A program made the position numbers and the translations under genes. Positions 27,126-37,143 of a stretch of DNA of 64,000 bases are shown in pieces; positions within the stretch are counted from its first letter, which is position 1, and every line of letters starts with the position of its first letter. The DNA comes from Roseovarius nitratireducens (GTDB taxonomy: Bacteria; Pseudomonadota; Alphaproteobacteria; Rhodobacterales; Rhodobacteraceae). The stretch lies in assembly GCF_002925845.1 (NCBI RefSeq), contig NZ_PDNI01000065.1:186001-250000 (forward strand), in the 5' to 3' direction. The notes beneath the pieces were generated by a model, which was given only the letters and a program-made list of their open reading frames with translations, made no database searches and was not told where the DNA came from.

Positions 27126-28028
27126 ATGAGTGCCTGGCTGATCTCTCTGGAGGGCACCGAGGCCGGCAGCCTGCTGGCCACCACCCTCGCTGTCATGGCG
27201 GCCTTTCTGCACGCCGTGTTCGGCGCGCTGCAAAAAGGGCGGCACGATCCGTGGCTGAGCCGCGGCGCGATCGACGCCTCCTACTCACTGATGGCCGCGC
27301 CCTTCGCGCTCTTTGTGGTGCCGTGGCCAGAGCCGCATATGTGGCCCATCTTCGCAGGCGCGGTGCTCATCCATATCGGCTACAAGGTGTTGCAGGCGAT
27401 GGCCTATTCGCGCGGCGCCTACACTGTGGTCTATCCGGTGGTTCGCGGCACCGGGCCGCTCTTTGCCGTTATCGGCGCGTGGCTCCTCTTTGGCGAACGG
27501 TTCACGCCGACGCAATGGCTGGGCGTCGCGGTGCTTTTGTCGGGTATCTACGGGCTCGCGATCTACAACCTGCGCTTCTACCCGCTGCAGCGCGACACGC
27601 TGCGGATGGCGCTCGGCCTTGCGGTGGCGACGGGGCTGTTCGTGGCACTCTACACCACCTATGACGCCTACGGCATCCGCGCGAGCGCCGATCCCTTCAC
27701 CTTTCTCGCGTGGTTCTTCATGTTTGACGGTTTGTCGATACTGCCGCTGGCATGGCGCCGATGGCGCGCGATGCCGGTGCGGCCCGCGCCCGGGCCGCTG
27801 GCGGTGCGGGGGGTGACGGGCGGGCTGGTGGCGTTCCTATCGTTCGGCTCGATCATGCTGGCCACCCGGCTCGACAAGGTGGGCGAGGCGGCGGTTCTGC
27901 GCGAGACCTCTACGGTCTTTGCCGCGTTGATCGGCTGGCTGGTGCTGCGAGAGACGGTCGGGCCGCGGCGCATCGCGCTCATGGGGTTGATCGCGGCTGG
28001 GGCGGTGATAGTTGAATTCGGCGGCTGA
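27126..28028 (+). CDS. DMT-superfamily (EamA) permease
   Basis: 300-residue polytopic inner-membrane protein with about ten helices and two EamA repeats (roughly residues 15-145 and 160-298). Repeat landmarks include GTGPLFAVIGAWLLFGERF and RETSTVFAALIGWLVLRE. Substrate is not deducible; the family exports amino acids and small metabolites. It sits 9 bp after a long inverted repeat that separates it from ftsY, and 14 bp before the yciB start. Confidence 0.87.
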   Translation: MSAWLISLEGTEAGSLLATTLAVMAAFLHAVFGALQKGRHDPWLSRGAIDASYSLMAAPFALFVVPWPEPHMWPIFAGAVLIHIGYKVLQAMAYSRGAYTVVYPVVRGTGPLFAVIGAWLLFGERFTPTQWLGVAVLLSGIYGLAIYNLRFYPLQRDTLRMALGLAVATGLFVALYTTYDAYGIRASADPFTFLAWFFMFDGLSILPLAWRRWRAMPVRPAPGPLAVRGVTGGLVAFLSFGSIMLATRLDKVGEAAVLRETSTVFAALIGWLVLRETVGPRRIALMGLIAAGAVIVEFGG

Positions 28029-28042
28029 AACAGGAGATGTCC

Positions 28043-28648
28043 ATGGCTGACAAGACCTACCCGAAATGGGCTAAACCGGCGCTGGAATTCGGCCCGATCC
28101 TCGCGTTTTTCGTGGCCTATCTCTTGCTCAAGGATCGCAGCTTCGAGATCGGCGGCACCGAGTATGAGGGCTTCATCGTGGTCACCGCCGGGTTCATCCC
28201 GGTGTTCCTGATCTCGATGGCGGCGCTGTGGCGGCTGACCGGGCATCTGAGCCGGATGCAGGCGGTGACGGCGGTGCTGATCGTGGTCTTCGGCGGTCTG
28301 TCGGTGTGGTTCAACGATCCGCGGTTCTTCAAGATGAAGCCGACGATGATCTACCTGCTCTTCGGCGGTGTCCTTGGGATTGGCCTCATGCGCGGGCAGT
28401 CGTGGTTGCAGGTGGTGATGGACGGGATGATGCCGCTCACCGACCGGGGATGGATGCTCCTGACGCGGCGGCTGATGCTGTTCTTCTTCGGGCTGGCCAT
28501 ACTCAACGAGGCGATCTGGCGGACGCAGACCGAGGAGATATGGGTCTATTTCAAGACCTTCGGCCTGACGGCGGCGATCTTCGTCTTCTTCATAACGCAG
28601 GGGCGGCTGTTCAAGGACCACGGCCTGCCGGAGGATGACGAAGGCTGA
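28043..28648 (+). CDS. yciB: inner membrane-spanning protein YciB / septation protein IspZ
   Basis: 201-residue membrane protein with five or six helices. Family features include KWAKPALEFGPILAFF at the N-terminus, then DPRFFKMKPTMIYLLFG and the C-terminal LNEAIWRTQTEEIWVYFKTF. YciB proteins influence envelope synthesis and division. The ATG at 28043 lies 6 nt after GGAG; ATG 28037 would abut the Shine-Dalgarno. It converges with proA across 61 bp. Confidence 0.9.
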   Translation: MADKTYPKWAKPALEFGPILAFFVAYLLLKDRSFEIGGTEYEGFIVVTAGFIPVFLISMAALWRLTGHLSRMQAVTAVLIVVFGGLSVWFNDPRFFKMKPTMIYLLFGGVLGIGLMRGQSWLQVVMDGMMPLTDRGWMLLTRRLMLFFFGLAILNEAIWRTQTEEIWVYFKTFGLTAAIFVFFITQGRLFKDHGLPEDDEG

Positions 28649-28709
28649 GCGGTCGGGCGCTGCACGGCGGCGCGTTCCGCGCCATTATTCCGCGCATTGG
28701 CCCAAGCGG

Positions 28710-29975
28710 TCACGTCCTGACCGCCCCATCCCCCACAACGAGATACTTGAAGCTGGTAAGCTGCTCGGCCCCGACCGGTCCGCGCGCGTGCATCTTGCCG
28801 GTCGCGATGCCGATTTCGGCCCCCATCCCGAACTCGCCCCCGTCGGCGAATTGCGTCGATGCGTTGCGCATCAGGATCGCACTGTCGAGCCGGGCGAAGA
28901 AGCGGTCGGCAGCGGCATCGTCCTCGGTGATGATGCAATCGGTGTGCCCCGACCCGTAGCGGCGGATATGGGCGATGGCGGCGTCGATATCATCGACCAC
29001 CCGCGCGGCGATGATGCTGTCGAGATACTCGCGGCCCCAATCCTCCTCGCCTGCGGGCACAACGCCGGGGATGGATTGCAGGGCCGCGTCGCCGCGAACC
29101 TCCACGCCCGCGTCGATGAGCGCACGGATCACGCCCTGCCCGATGGTGTCGGCCACGTCGCGGTGGATGAGCAGACATTCGGCGGCACCGCAGATCCCCG
29201 TGCGCCGGGTCTTGGCGTTGAGCACCACCTTCAGCGCCTTTGCCGGGTCGGCACCCGCGTCGAGATAGATATGCACGATACCTTCGAGATGGGCAAAAAC
29301 CGGCACCCGCGCCTCGCGCTGCACCAGACCAACGAGGCTCTTGCCGCCACGCGGCACGATCACGTCGATCGTGTCGGTCATGGTGAGCATCGCCTGCACC
29401 GCCGCGCGATCGGTGACGGGCACGCGCTGAATGGCGTCCTCGGGCAGACCGGCAGCGCGCAGCCCCTCCACGAGGCAGGCATGGATCGCTGCGGAGGAAT
29501 GAAAGCTCTCCGATCCGCCGCGCAGGATCACCGCGTTGCCCGATTTGAGGCACAGCGCGCCTGCGTCGGCGGTGACGTTGGGGCGGCTCTCGTAGATCAC
29601 GCCGATCACGCCCAGCGGCGTGCGCACGCGCTGGATATGCAGGCCCGAGGGCCGGTCCCATTCGGCAATGACCGTGCCGACCGGATCGTCCTGCGCGGCC
29701 ACGGCGCGCAGTCCCTTGGTGATGCCCTCGATCCGTCCCTCGTCGAGCGCGAGCCGGTCCATCATCGCGGGCGTCAGGCCCTTGTCGCGCGCCGCCGCGA
29801 GGTCGCGCTCGTTGGCGGCAAGTATATCGGCGCGCCGCTGCCAGACGGCATCTGCCGCGGCCTCGAGCGCGGCGCGCTTGGCACCGGCGTCGGCGGTCGC
29901 AAGCTCTGCCGCCGCCGCGCGGGCGCGCGCGCCGATCTCGGCCATAAGGGCGGGAATGTTGTCGGTGTCCTTCAT
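28710..29975 (-). CDS. proA: gamma-glutamyl phosphate reductase
   Basis: NADPH-dependent aldehyde dehydrogenase family enzyme of proline synthesis, 421 residues. It converts glutamyl-5-phosphate to glutamate semialdehyde. Landmarks are [32 protein letters not shown], and the catalytic cysteine in [14 protein letters not shown]. The ATG at 29975 gives the usual N-terminus. proB, a frequent neighbour in alphaproteobacteria, is not in the window. It reads in the same direction as the secretion genes upstream but is separated by 67 bp. Confidence 0.94.
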   Translation of the reverse strand: MKDTDNIPALMAEIGARARAAAAELATADAGAKRAALEAAADAVWQRRADILAANERDLAAARDKGLTPAMMDRLALDEGRIEGITKGLRAVAAQDDPVGTVIAEWDRPSGLHIQRVRTPLGVIGVIYESRPNVTADAGALCLKSGNAVILRGGSESFHSSAAIHACLVEGLRAAGLPEDAIQRVPVTDRAAVQAMLTMTDTIDVIVPRGGKSLVGLVQREARVPVFAHLEGIVHIYLDAGADPAKALKVVLNAKTRRTGICGAAECLLIHRDVADTIGQGVIRALIDAGVEVRGDAALQSIPGVVPAGEEDWGREYLDSIIAARVVDDIDAAIAHIRRYGSGHTDCIITEDDAAADRFFARLDSAILMRNASTQFADGGEFGMGAEIGIATGKMHARGPVGAEQLTSFKYLVVGDGAVRT

Positions 29976-30042
29976 CGGTACAGCCTTCCGTCGCATGTCG
30001 CGCGGACTATAGGCGGCGGGTAGGCGCGCCGCAACGGCGCGC

Positions 30043-31254
30043 TCAGCCAACGGCCGCCTGCAGGTCGAAGATCGGCAAGAGGATCGCCAGCACGATCACC
30101 AGTACCATCGTGCCCACCACCAACATCAGCAGCGGGTCAATGAGTGCCGCGACCCGCTTGCGTTCGTTCGCGAGCCACGATTCCACCAGCACAGCCGCGC
30201 GTTCGGTCATCCGGCCGAGCCGCGCCGATTGCTCGCCCGCGGCGATGAGCTGGCGGCACACGGGTGGCACGAGGCTCATCCGCGCCAACCCCTGGCTCAG
30301 GCTCTCGCCACGGCGAACGGCATCCGCGAGTGCCTCGGCCTCGTCGCGAAACCGACGGACCACCAGAACCTCGGAGGCCGACGAGACCGCGTCCACCACC
30401 GCCTGACGGCTGGAGATGACAAGCGCCAGCGTGCGCAGGTATTGCGCCGCCGCCGCGAGCCGCATCAGCCGCCCCACCACCGGAAGGCGCAGCGCAAGCG
30501 CGTGCCAGCGGTCGCGGATCGCGGGGACGCGCAGGGCAAAGACGGTGCCGAGGATGAGGCCCACGGCACCGAGCCCGAGGGCAACCGCGTTGGCCTGAAC
30601 GAAGTCGCTGATTCCCATGACGGTCTGCGTAAGCGGCGGCAGCGGGCGGCCGGTGACGGCGAACATGGCGGCAATCTCGGGGGCCACGTTGACCATCAGG
30701 ATGCCCGCCACCAGCAGCGACACCGCGGCCACGAAGGCAGGGTAGATGAGCGCGGTGGCTAGCTGCGCGCGATCCGCGCCCGCGCTTTCGAGGTAATCGG
30801 CCAGTTGGTCGAACACGGCGGCCAGGTCGCCCGACCCCTCGCCCGCGCGCACCGCCGCGATGTAGAAGCGCGGGAACCCGGCCCCGGCCATGTCAAGTGC
30901 CGCCGAAAGCGGCTGGCCATCCATCAGCGCGGCCTTGGCCTCGGCGGCCACCGCCTCGATCGCGGGCGCGGTGCCCGAGGCGCGCACCGTCTCGAGCGCC
31001 GATTCGGCCGTGAGATCGGAGGCGAGCAGCACCGCCAGCTGTCGAGTGAAGACCGCGCGCATATCGGCAGAGAGCCGGGTGCGACGGGTGAGCGCACCGC
31101 GCCGGGCGCGGGCGCGATCCTTGGCGGTGATCGCTTCGGCGAAGAGGCCCTGCCCGCGCAGGATTTCGGCGGCCTGCGCCTCGCTCTCGGCCACCAGCGT
31201 GCCGCGCTTGCGCGCCCCCTCGGCGGTGAAGGCGGTATAGGCGAACGCCCTCAC
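30043..31254 (-). CDS. gspF: type II secretion system inner membrane protein GspF
   Basis: 403-residue polytopic platform protein of the type II secretion system. It has two GspF domains (about residues 65-190 and 270-395) with the typical [19 protein letters not shown] and [17 protein letters not shown], and three membrane helices near 165, 215 and 375. The start is GTG at 31254, overlapping the gspE stop by 4 bp. It is the last gene of the gspD-E-F block. Confidence 0.92.
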   Translation of the reverse strand: MRAFAYTAFTAEGARKRGTLVAESEAQAAEILRGQGLFAEAITAKDRARARRGALTRRTRLSADMRAVFTRQLAVLLASDLTAESALETVRASGTAPAIEAVAAEAKAALMDGQPLSAALDMAGAGFPRFYIAAVRAGEGSGDLAAVFDQLADYLESAGADRAQLATALIYPAFVAAVSLLVAGILMVNVAPEIAAMFAVTGRPLPPLTQTVMGISDFVQANAVALGLGAVGLILGTVFALRVPAIRDRWHALALRLPVVGRLMRLAAAAQYLRTLALVISSRQAVVDAVSSASEVLVVRRFRDEAEALADAVRRGESLSQGLARMSLVPPVCRQLIAAGEQSARLGRMTERAAVLVESWLANERKRVAALIDPLLMLVVGTMVLVIVLAILLPIFDLQAAVG

Positions 31255-32702
31255 AGCGCGTCGCCCACCACCCGCAGCGCCTCTGCAAGACTCGTGCGCC
31301 CCTGGGCCACCTCTCGCAGCGCCTGCCCGAACAGAGTCTCGGCCGGGGGGAGCGCGAGTGGTTTCATTTCGGTCTCGGATTTGCCCGCGTCGATGGCCGC
31401 GCGCAGCGCATCCGAGACCTCGAGGATCTCGAAGATGCCCACCCGCCCCGTGTAGCCTGTGCCGTGGCAGACATCGCAGCCGCGCGCGACGTGATGCGCC
31501 CGTGGCACCTCCAGCCCCGCCGCTTCGAAATGGCGCGCGGTCCCGGGATCGACCGGCTGCGCCTCGCGGCACTCCGTGCAGAGCCGCCGGAGCAGCCGCT
31601 GTGCGATCACGCCCCGCAGCGTGGCGGCGATCAGGAAATCGTCGAGCCCCAGATCGCGCAGCCGGACCACCGCCCCCACCGACCCGTTGGCGTGGAGCGA
31701 GGAAAACACGAGGTGCCCGGTCAGCGATGCCTGCGCCGCTATGCTCGCCGTCTCGCCATCGCGGATCTCGCCCACGAGGATGATGTCGGGGTCCTGTCGT
31801 AGCGCCGCCCGCAGCCCGGCGGCAAACGTCATGCCGATCTCGGAATTGATCTGGGTCTGGCTGACGCCGGGCAGGTCATACTCGATCGGATCCTCGGCGG
31901 TGAGAATGTTGCGCACCTCGTCATTGGCCAGTTGCAGCAGCGAATAGAGCGTCGTCGTCTTGCCCGAGCCGGTGGGGCCGGTGGCGAGGATGATGCCGTT
32001 GGGCCGGTCGGCGAGGCGTTTGAGCGTGGCCTCCTGATCGGCGCGCAGGCCAAGCTGCTCAAGCGGCATCAGCCCCGCGGAGCGGTCCAAGAGCCGCATC
32101 ACCACCCGCTCGCCATAGTTCCCCGGCAGAGTGGATACACGCACGTCGATGGCACGCCCCCCTAGGCGTAGCGCGATATGGCCGTCCTGCGGCAGGCGCG
32201 TCTCGGCGATGTCGAGCCCAGCCATCACCTTGAGCCGCGAGATCATCCGGCGCACAGGCACATCTCCCCGGTCGAGCACGGTCTGGAGCATCCCGTCCAC
32301 CCGCATCCGCGCGCGCAATCCAGCCTCGTGCGGCTCGACATGCAGGTCCGAGGCGCTCGCGCGCACCGCGCGGCGCAAGAGCTGGTTGACGAGTTGGATG
32401 ACCGGGGCCTCCTCATCCGCCTCCAGGAGATCGCGCGGCCCCTGCCGCGTGGCCCCCTCCTCGAGATCGAAGGCCAGCCCCGCGTCGCCCATCTCCGTCT
32501 CGCCATCGTCGCGGTAGAGCGCGGCGAGCCGCGCCTCGAATTCTGCTGCCTCGAGCCGTTCAAGCGTGAGCGCCTGCCCCGCGCGGCGGCGCGCCTCGCG
32601 CAGGCCCCGCGCCCCCGCCTCCGGCCCGGCCAGAAGCCGCCCGCCCTCGATCAGCACCTGCATGTCGCGGGCAAGCGCAAAGGGCAGCACCGGCGCGGAC
32701 AT
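31251..32702 (-). CDS. gspE: type II secretion system ATPase GspE
   Basis: Cytoplasmic secretion ATPase, 483 residues. Walker A GPTGSGKTTTLYS starts at residue 242, the Asp box is EDPIEYDLPGV, and Walker B and His box regions follow. The zinc-binding tetracysteine is CTECREAQ plus CDVCHGTGYTG near residues 390-430. It should drive pseudopilus assembly with GspF and GspL. It begins 3 bp after gspD and overlaps gspF by 4 bp. Confidence 0.94.
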   Translation of the reverse strand: MSAPVLPFALARDMQVLIEGGRLLAGPEAGARGLREARRRAGQALTLERLEAAEFEARLAALYRDDGETEMGDAGLAFDLEEGATRQGPRDLLEADEEAPVIQLVNQLLRRAVRASASDLHVEPHEAGLRARMRVDGMLQTVLDRGDVPVRRMISRLKVMAGLDIAETRLPQDGHIALRLGGRAIDVRVSTLPGNYGERVVMRLLDRSAGLMPLEQLGLRADQEATLKRLADRPNGIILATGPTGSGKTTTLYSLLQLANDEVRNILTAEDPIEYDLPGVSQTQINSEIGMTFAAGLRAALRQDPDIILVGEIRDGETASIAAQASLTGHLVFSSLHANGSVGAVVRLRDLGLDDFLIAATLRGVIAQRLLRRLCTECREAQPVDPGTARHFEAAGLEVPRAHHVARGCDVCHGTGYTGRVGIFEILEVSDALRAAIDAGKSETEMKPLALPPAETLFGQALREVAQGRTSLAEALRVVGDAL

Positions 32703-32705
32703 GGC

Positions 32706-34664
32706 TCAGCGATCCGCGAAGGTCAGCCGCGAGGGCAGCGGCGGCAACCGCCTTGCGCGCGCCGCCGGGTCGATGAAGCCCGCGTCAAATGGCTGATCAA
32801 GATCGGCCCCGTCGAAGGGGAAGGCCTGATCGGGCTGTAGCGGCCAGGTACCATCATCGGGCGGCGCGATATAGGCGCTCGCGCGCTTGGCGGCCTTGGC
32901 GATGCGGCGCGTCTCACGGGCGGCCTCGGCATCCGATGACAGGATACGAGGGCGCAGCATCACCAGCAAGATACGCTGGTTCTGCGAGGTCGAGCGCCCC
33001 TTGAACAGCCGCCCCAGAAGCGGCAGCTCGCTCAAGCCCGGAACCCGCTGGTTGACCGCGCCCGAGCCGTTTTCCAGCAGGCCGCCCAGCATGATCACAT
33101 GCCCGTCGCGCACCAGAACATTGGTCGAAAGCTCCCGCTTGGCGGTGATCTCGCTGCCGGCGGCGGAAGCGGAATTGGTAAGGTTCGACACCTCCTGCCG
33201 CAATTCCAGCCGCACCGTGTTGTCGCGGGTGATCTGGGGCGTGACGGTAAGGGTGAGGCCGACATCCTGCCGCTGGATGGTCTGGAAGGGCTGATCGGGC
33301 ACCGCGCTGTCGCCCACTGTGGCAAAGCTGCCGGTGACGAAGGGCACGTTCTGCGCCACCACGATTTGCGCCTCGCGGTTGTTGAGCGTGAGGATCGAGG
33401 GGGTAGACAGAAGCCGCGTGGAATTTTTTGAGGCGAGCGCAGCGAGGAACCCACCGATGCCGCTGCGGTCGAAGGCCGCAAGGCTGCCACCAGTGCCTCC
33501 GCCGGTAGGCTCGGCCCCCGACAGCACGGTGGTCACGAGGCTGGTAAGCGTCGGCCGTCCCTGAATCGCAAACTCGACACCGCCCACGGTCGCGTCCTCT
33601 ATCACGCCGCCGAACTGGAACGACAGGTCGGAGAAATTATCTACCGACAACTCGAAGATCACCGCCTCGATGAGTACCTGGTCGGGGCGCTGGTCGAGCC
33701 CACGCACCGCGGCGACAATGGCCTGCATCCGGTCGGCGGGCGCGGTGATGACGAGCGCGTTCTGCGAGGTTTCGGCCACGACCGAGATGCCAGTGGTCGC
33801 CGGGGCGGCCCCGCCTTCGCCCGTCGCCGCCCCAATGCTCGCGCCCGCGCCGCCAAAGCTCTGGCGGATCACCTCGGCCATGTCCTCGGCCCCGGCATAG
33901 TTGAGCCGCACCACCTCGGTCGCGAAGCTGCGCTGCGGGCGGTCAAGCTGGGCCACCACGTTTCGCACCCGGTCGCGGAACTCGGGCGTACCTGAAACGA
34001 TCAGTGCGTTCGATCGCGGATCGGCTGACAGGCTCGCGCCGGGCGGCGTGATCGACAGTGCGTTGATGACGCCGAGCATCTCGGCGGCCTTGCCGTTGCG
34101 CAGCGGGATCGTCTCGATGGCACTGCGCGTCGGGCTGTCGAGCCGGTCCACGAGCTTGACGATGCGCTGGAAATTCTCGCGCCGGTCCGACAGGATCAGC
34201 AGCCCCGCCTCGGGCACCACCGACAGCACCGCCTCGCCCGGCAGGAGCGGGCGGACCACCTCGGCGATTTCCTGCGCGGGGCTGTTGTCGAGCGCGATCA
34301 CCCGCGTCTCGAAATCGCCACCGCGGCGACCGCGATCAGCGCCGGGGGCCAGTTCGCGCGCCACGTCGATGGGCACGATGCGATCGGTCTCGTCGCCCTC
34401 GATGATGGTCAGGCGGTTGAGTTCGAGCACGTTGAGAAAGATCTCGTAGATCGCGCCCGGCGACACCTCGTTGGGGGCCACCACGGTGACGCTGCCTTGC
34501 ACCCGGTCGTCGAGGATGAAATTGCGCCCGGTGGATTGCGCCACGATCTGCACGAAATCACGCAGGCTCGCGTCGCGCAAATCGAGCGAAACCTGTGCCG
34601 TGGTCACGTGGGGAAGGGCTGCGCAGAGCGTCAGGAGCAAAGCCAAAAATCTCAAAAATTGCAT
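32706..34664 (-). CDS. gspD: type II secretion system secretin GspD
   Basis: Outer-membrane secretin, 652 residues, with a Sec signal ending in VTTAQ (about residue 24). N0-N3 ring domains span about residues 25-350 (for example DASLRDFVQIVAQSTGRNFI and NALIVSGTPEFRDRVRNVV). The secretin domain covers about 370-590, with DVGLTLTVTPQIT and the conserved ending VPGLSELPLLGRLF. A C-terminal tail of about 60 residues after the domain may bind a pilotin. Start ATG 34664; the longer upstream frame is noncoding. It is divergent from the TPR lipoprotein gene. Confidence 0.94.
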   Translation of the reverse strand: MQFLRFLALLLTLCAALPHVTTAQVSLDLRDASLRDFVQIVAQSTGRNFILDDRVQGSVTVVAPNEVSPGAIYEIFLNVLELNRLTIIEGDETDRIVPIDVARELAPGADRGRRGGDFETRVIALDNSPAQEIAEVVRPLLPGEAVLSVVPEAGLLILSDRRENFQRIVKLVDRLDSPTRSAIETIPLRNGKAAEMLGVINALSITPPGASLSADPRSNALIVSGTPEFRDRVRNVVAQLDRPQRSFATEVVRLNYAGAEDMAEVIRQSFGGAGASIGAATGEGGAAPATTGISVVAETSQNALVITAPADRMQAIVAAVRGLDQRPDQVLIEAVIFELSVDNFSDLSFQFGGVIEDATVGGVEFAIQGRPTLTSLVTTVLSGAEPTGGGTGGSLAAFDRSGIGGFLAALASKNSTRLLSTPSILTLNNREAQIVVAQNVPFVTGSFATVGDSAVPDQPFQTIQRQDVGLTLTVTPQITRDNTVRLELRQEVSNLTNSASAAGSEITAKRELSTNVLVRDGHVIMLGGLLENGSGAVNQRVPGLSELPLLGRLFKGRSTSQNQRILLVMLRPRILSSDAEAARETRRIAKAAKRASAYIAPPDDGTWPLQPDQAFPFDGADLDQPFDAGFIDPAARARRLPPLPSRLTFADR

Positions 34665-34908
34665 TGTCAATTCAGTCTTCAAAGCCACAGCGCGGCGAAA
34701 TAGGGGACCAGGTGCACGGGTCGCTCGCCGCGTCTGCCCGCCACCCGTTGAGCCTAGCGTATTTGTTCCGCCCTGGCCATCGCCAAGACGCACGCCAAGC
34801 AGGCATACGTGCGCGGCGTCTTTTTTCCGCCATCCCCCGTCTTTTACGTGGCCATGCCGCGCCAAGGCATGGTATCCCAAGATCACGACCGGCACTGGTA
34901 AAAGCATT

Positions 34909-35427
34909 ATGATAAAGCAACTTGCAACGAAATTTCTGGTTCTCACGGTCGTGACGGCGGGGCTTGCGGGATGCGAGGCGGGCGCCATCAGCGAAGGCGC
35001 GAATTTCCAGAAGAAATATTCCGGTGCGCGCAAGGCGCTGGAAGAGGGAAATTACGATCTCGCAGCGCGCAATTATGCCGCGCTGATCCCCTCATCGGGC
35101 CCGCTCGCGCCGCGTCTGCGGCTGGAATATGCCCATGCGCTCTTGCGCGCCGGACGCAATGACGAGGCGGCACAGGTCGCAGGCAAGCTGGCCTCCGAGG
35201 TGGAGGGCGGCAACCGCGCCGCCGCGCTCGGTGTCGAGGGCACGGCGCTCCATGAAAGCGCGCTGGCGGACATGCAGGCCGGGCGTTCCGGGGCGGAGGT
35301 GACCGCCAAGCTGCGCCGCGCCGACGCGGCACTCTCGGAGATGCTGACGCTCGATGCCGCGCTCGATCCGCTGGGCGCGATGCAAAGCCGACGGGCCGAG
35401 ATCGCCCGCAGCCTCGGACACGGCTGA
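34909..35427 (+). CDS. TPR-containing lipoprotein, candidate secretin pilotin
   Basis: 172-residue lipoprotein with a signal peptide ending in the lipobox LAGC (lipid on Cys22). The mature part is alpha-helical with TPR-like pairs (KKYSGARKALEEGNYDLAARN and RLRLEYAHALLRAGRNDEAAQ). It is the only plus-strand gene inside the gsp cluster, divergent from gspD and ending 4 bp from the convergent gspM stop. By analogy with TPR pilotins it may localise GspD, but no direct homology to GspS is visible. The 244-bp gap to gspD holds both promoters and a 7-bp hairpin (34852-34872). Confidence 0.75.
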   Translation: MIKQLATKFLVLTVVTAGLAGCEAGAISEGANFQKKYSGARKALEEGNYDLAARNYAALIPSSGPLAPRLRLEYAHALLRAGRNDEAAQVAGKLASEVEGGNRAAALGVEGTALHESALADMQAGRSGAEVTAKLRRADAALSEMLTLDAALDPLGAMQSRRAEIARSLGHG

Positions 35428-35431
35428 CCGC

Positions 35432-35944
35432 TCAGCGCGGCACAGGCACCAGCCGCAGATCGGCAGCCACAACGTCCTCGCGTTCGCCACGCTCGAAGGT
35501 GAAGGCATCGAGATCGTAGCCCCACTGCCCCGATTGCGCCGAGAGCCACGCGGCCAGCCGCGAAAAGCGCACCGCGTCGAAGCGCAGGGTGATCCCGCCA
35601 TCGGCGGTATTGGCGAGTTCTGTCACATCCGCGCGCAGCCCCGCCTCGCGCAGCGCCGATTCGAGCCCGCTCATCCCGACAGGCGCGGCGGCACGACCGG
35701 CCCCGTCCCCCGCCGCGCGCGTGAGCCGCGCATGCTCCACCGCCTGTTCGGCCACCCAGAGTTCGGTGCCGCGCGTCCCGGCCAGTTCGGCGCGCGCGGT
35801 CGCCTGCCGCTCGATAAGCGGCACCGCCACCCCTTGCCAGAGCCCCAGCGGCAGCGCCCCCAGCAGCAGCGCGGCGAGGAGCCAGCGTTCGCGACGGGTT
35901 CTCTCCATCAACAGGGCCGCGAGCCTGTCCCAAACCGCGCTCAT
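35432..35944 (-). CDS. gspM: type II secretion system protein GspM
   Basis: 170-residue bitopic inner-membrane protein. A cytoplasmic start (LMERTRRERW) leads to one helix near residues 20-45, then a coiled region and a ferredoxin-like periplasmic domain near 85-165 (ALREAGLRADVTELA, ITLRFDAVRFSRLAAWL). This matches GspM, the partner of GspL in the assembly platform. The start overlaps gspL by 4 bp. Confidence 0.87.
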   Translation of the reverse strand: MSAVWDRLAALLMERTRRERWLLAALLLGALPLGLWQGVAVPLIERQATARAELAGTRGTELWVAEQAVEHARLTRAAGDGAGRAAAPVGMSGLESALREAGLRADVTELANTADGGITLRFDAVRFSRLAAWLSAQSGQWGYDLDAFTFERGEREDVVAADLRLVPVPR

Positions 35945-37143
35945 TGTCCCGCCTCCGCAAGGGTCGTGGCAAGGGCGAGCACCGCCTCGACGCCGCTCCC
36001 CTCGCGTGCGACCGAGCGGGCGACGCGCGCCTCGGTCCCGGCGCTGGCCAGGTCACTTACCAGTGCGTCGAGCGCCGCGAAATCGCCGATTTCGAGGTCG
36101 ATCACCAGCCCCAGACCGGGCTGATAGCTGACGCGCGTGACCCGTGGATCATGCGCGGCCAGTACCTCGCCGGCCGCGCGCAGCACGTCGAGTGGGCGGG
36201 ATCGCACGCGCGCGGCCTCGGCCTCGGCGCGGGCCCGCGACAACGCGCCCTCCGCCTGTGCACGGATGTCGAGAACAGGGCCCGAAGGCACCAGCGCGAC
36301 GCGCAGCATCGCCTCGGCATTGGCGCGATAGCTGCGGTCGAGATCGCGCAGTCGTTCGGTCTCTATCTGCACCGAGGTCGCCCACAACCCGAAGCCACCC
36401 AGCGCCAGCACCAGCGCCGCGGCGATCCGGAGCAGGCTGCCGCGCAGCGCAACGCGCAGGGCCTCAGGGTCGCGCGCCAGGTCGAGCGCAAGCTCGCCAT
36501 GACCGAGCCGCACAGGCTGCGCGATACCGGTTGTCGCCAAGGCCTCGGGCCCGTCGCTGACCGGCACACCGAGCGGGGTCAGCCAATCATCAAGCGGCAC
36601 GCAAGGCGCGCCAAGCCGCAGAATCGCGGCGGGAGCGACCTCCTTCACCGCTTCTTCCAACAGCGCGCGGGCGAGGTCGGGCTCGGCGGCGAAGCCGTCC
36701 TCAAGGCCGAGCCGGGCGCGAACCGTGCCTCCCTCGCCCGCCTCGATCACCCACAGGCCCGGAGCAGCGGGCAACGTGAGATAGTCGGGCAGCACCGCCC
36801 GGCAACGCCGGCCCGCCGGAGCCACCAGCGTCGCCCAATCGGCGCGTAGCACCCCGTCGCAGACCAGCATCCGCGCCCACGACTCGCGCCTGGGCCCCAG
36901 CCGCGCGGGCCGCAGGTCGAGCCCGGCGGCGCAACCGGCATCGCGCAACTGCCGCCGCGCCACCCGCTCGCGCGCCACCCCCTTCAGCCCGGACGGCAGA
37001 TCGAGCGGCAGGAGCGGCGCATCGGCACCGGGAACGGTTGCCACGAACGGCCCATCGGGCAGGGGCGCGCCACTCTCCGTCGCGTGGATCGCGAGGGACG
37101 GCGCGGCGTGGGCGGAGCGACGGCGGTGAAAGAGCGCGATCAT
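35941..37143 (-). CDS. gspL: type II secretion system protein GspL
   Basis: 400-residue platform protein with an actin-like cytoplasmic domain (about residues 1-235), one membrane helix (about 240-260, RIAAALVLALGGFGLWA), a coiled segment with many Arg and Glu residues, and a periplasmic ferredoxin-like domain. It links GspE to GspM. Sequence conservation in this family is low, so identity rests on architecture and on position between gspK and gspM, with 4-bp overlaps on both sides. Confidence 0.87.
   Translation of the reverse strand: MIALFHRRRSAHAAPSLAIHATESGAPLPDGPFVATVPGADAPLLPLDLPSGLKGVARERVARRQLRDAGCAAGLDLRPARLGPRRESWARMLVCDGVLRADWATLVAPAGRRCRAVLPDYLTLPAAPGLWVIEAGEGGTVRARLGLEDGFAAEPDLARALLEEAVKEVAPAAILRLGAPCVPLDDWLTPLGVPVSDGPEALATTGIAQPVRLGHGELALDLARDPEALRVALRGSLLRIAAALVLALGGFGLWATSVQIETERLRDLDRSYRANAEAMLRVALVPSGPVLDIRAQAEGALSRARAEAEAARVRSRPLDVLRAAGEVLAAHDPRVTRVSYQPGLGLVIDLEIGDFAALDALVSDLASAGTEARVARSVAREGSGVEAVLALATTLAEAGQ

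Noticed and set aside
34852-34872. A 7-bp hairpin CCATGCC/GGCATGG upstream of the lipoprotein gene as a terminator
   Set aside because: It lacks a T tract and lies in a divergent promoter region where no transcript needs to end. It is too short to claim as an operator.
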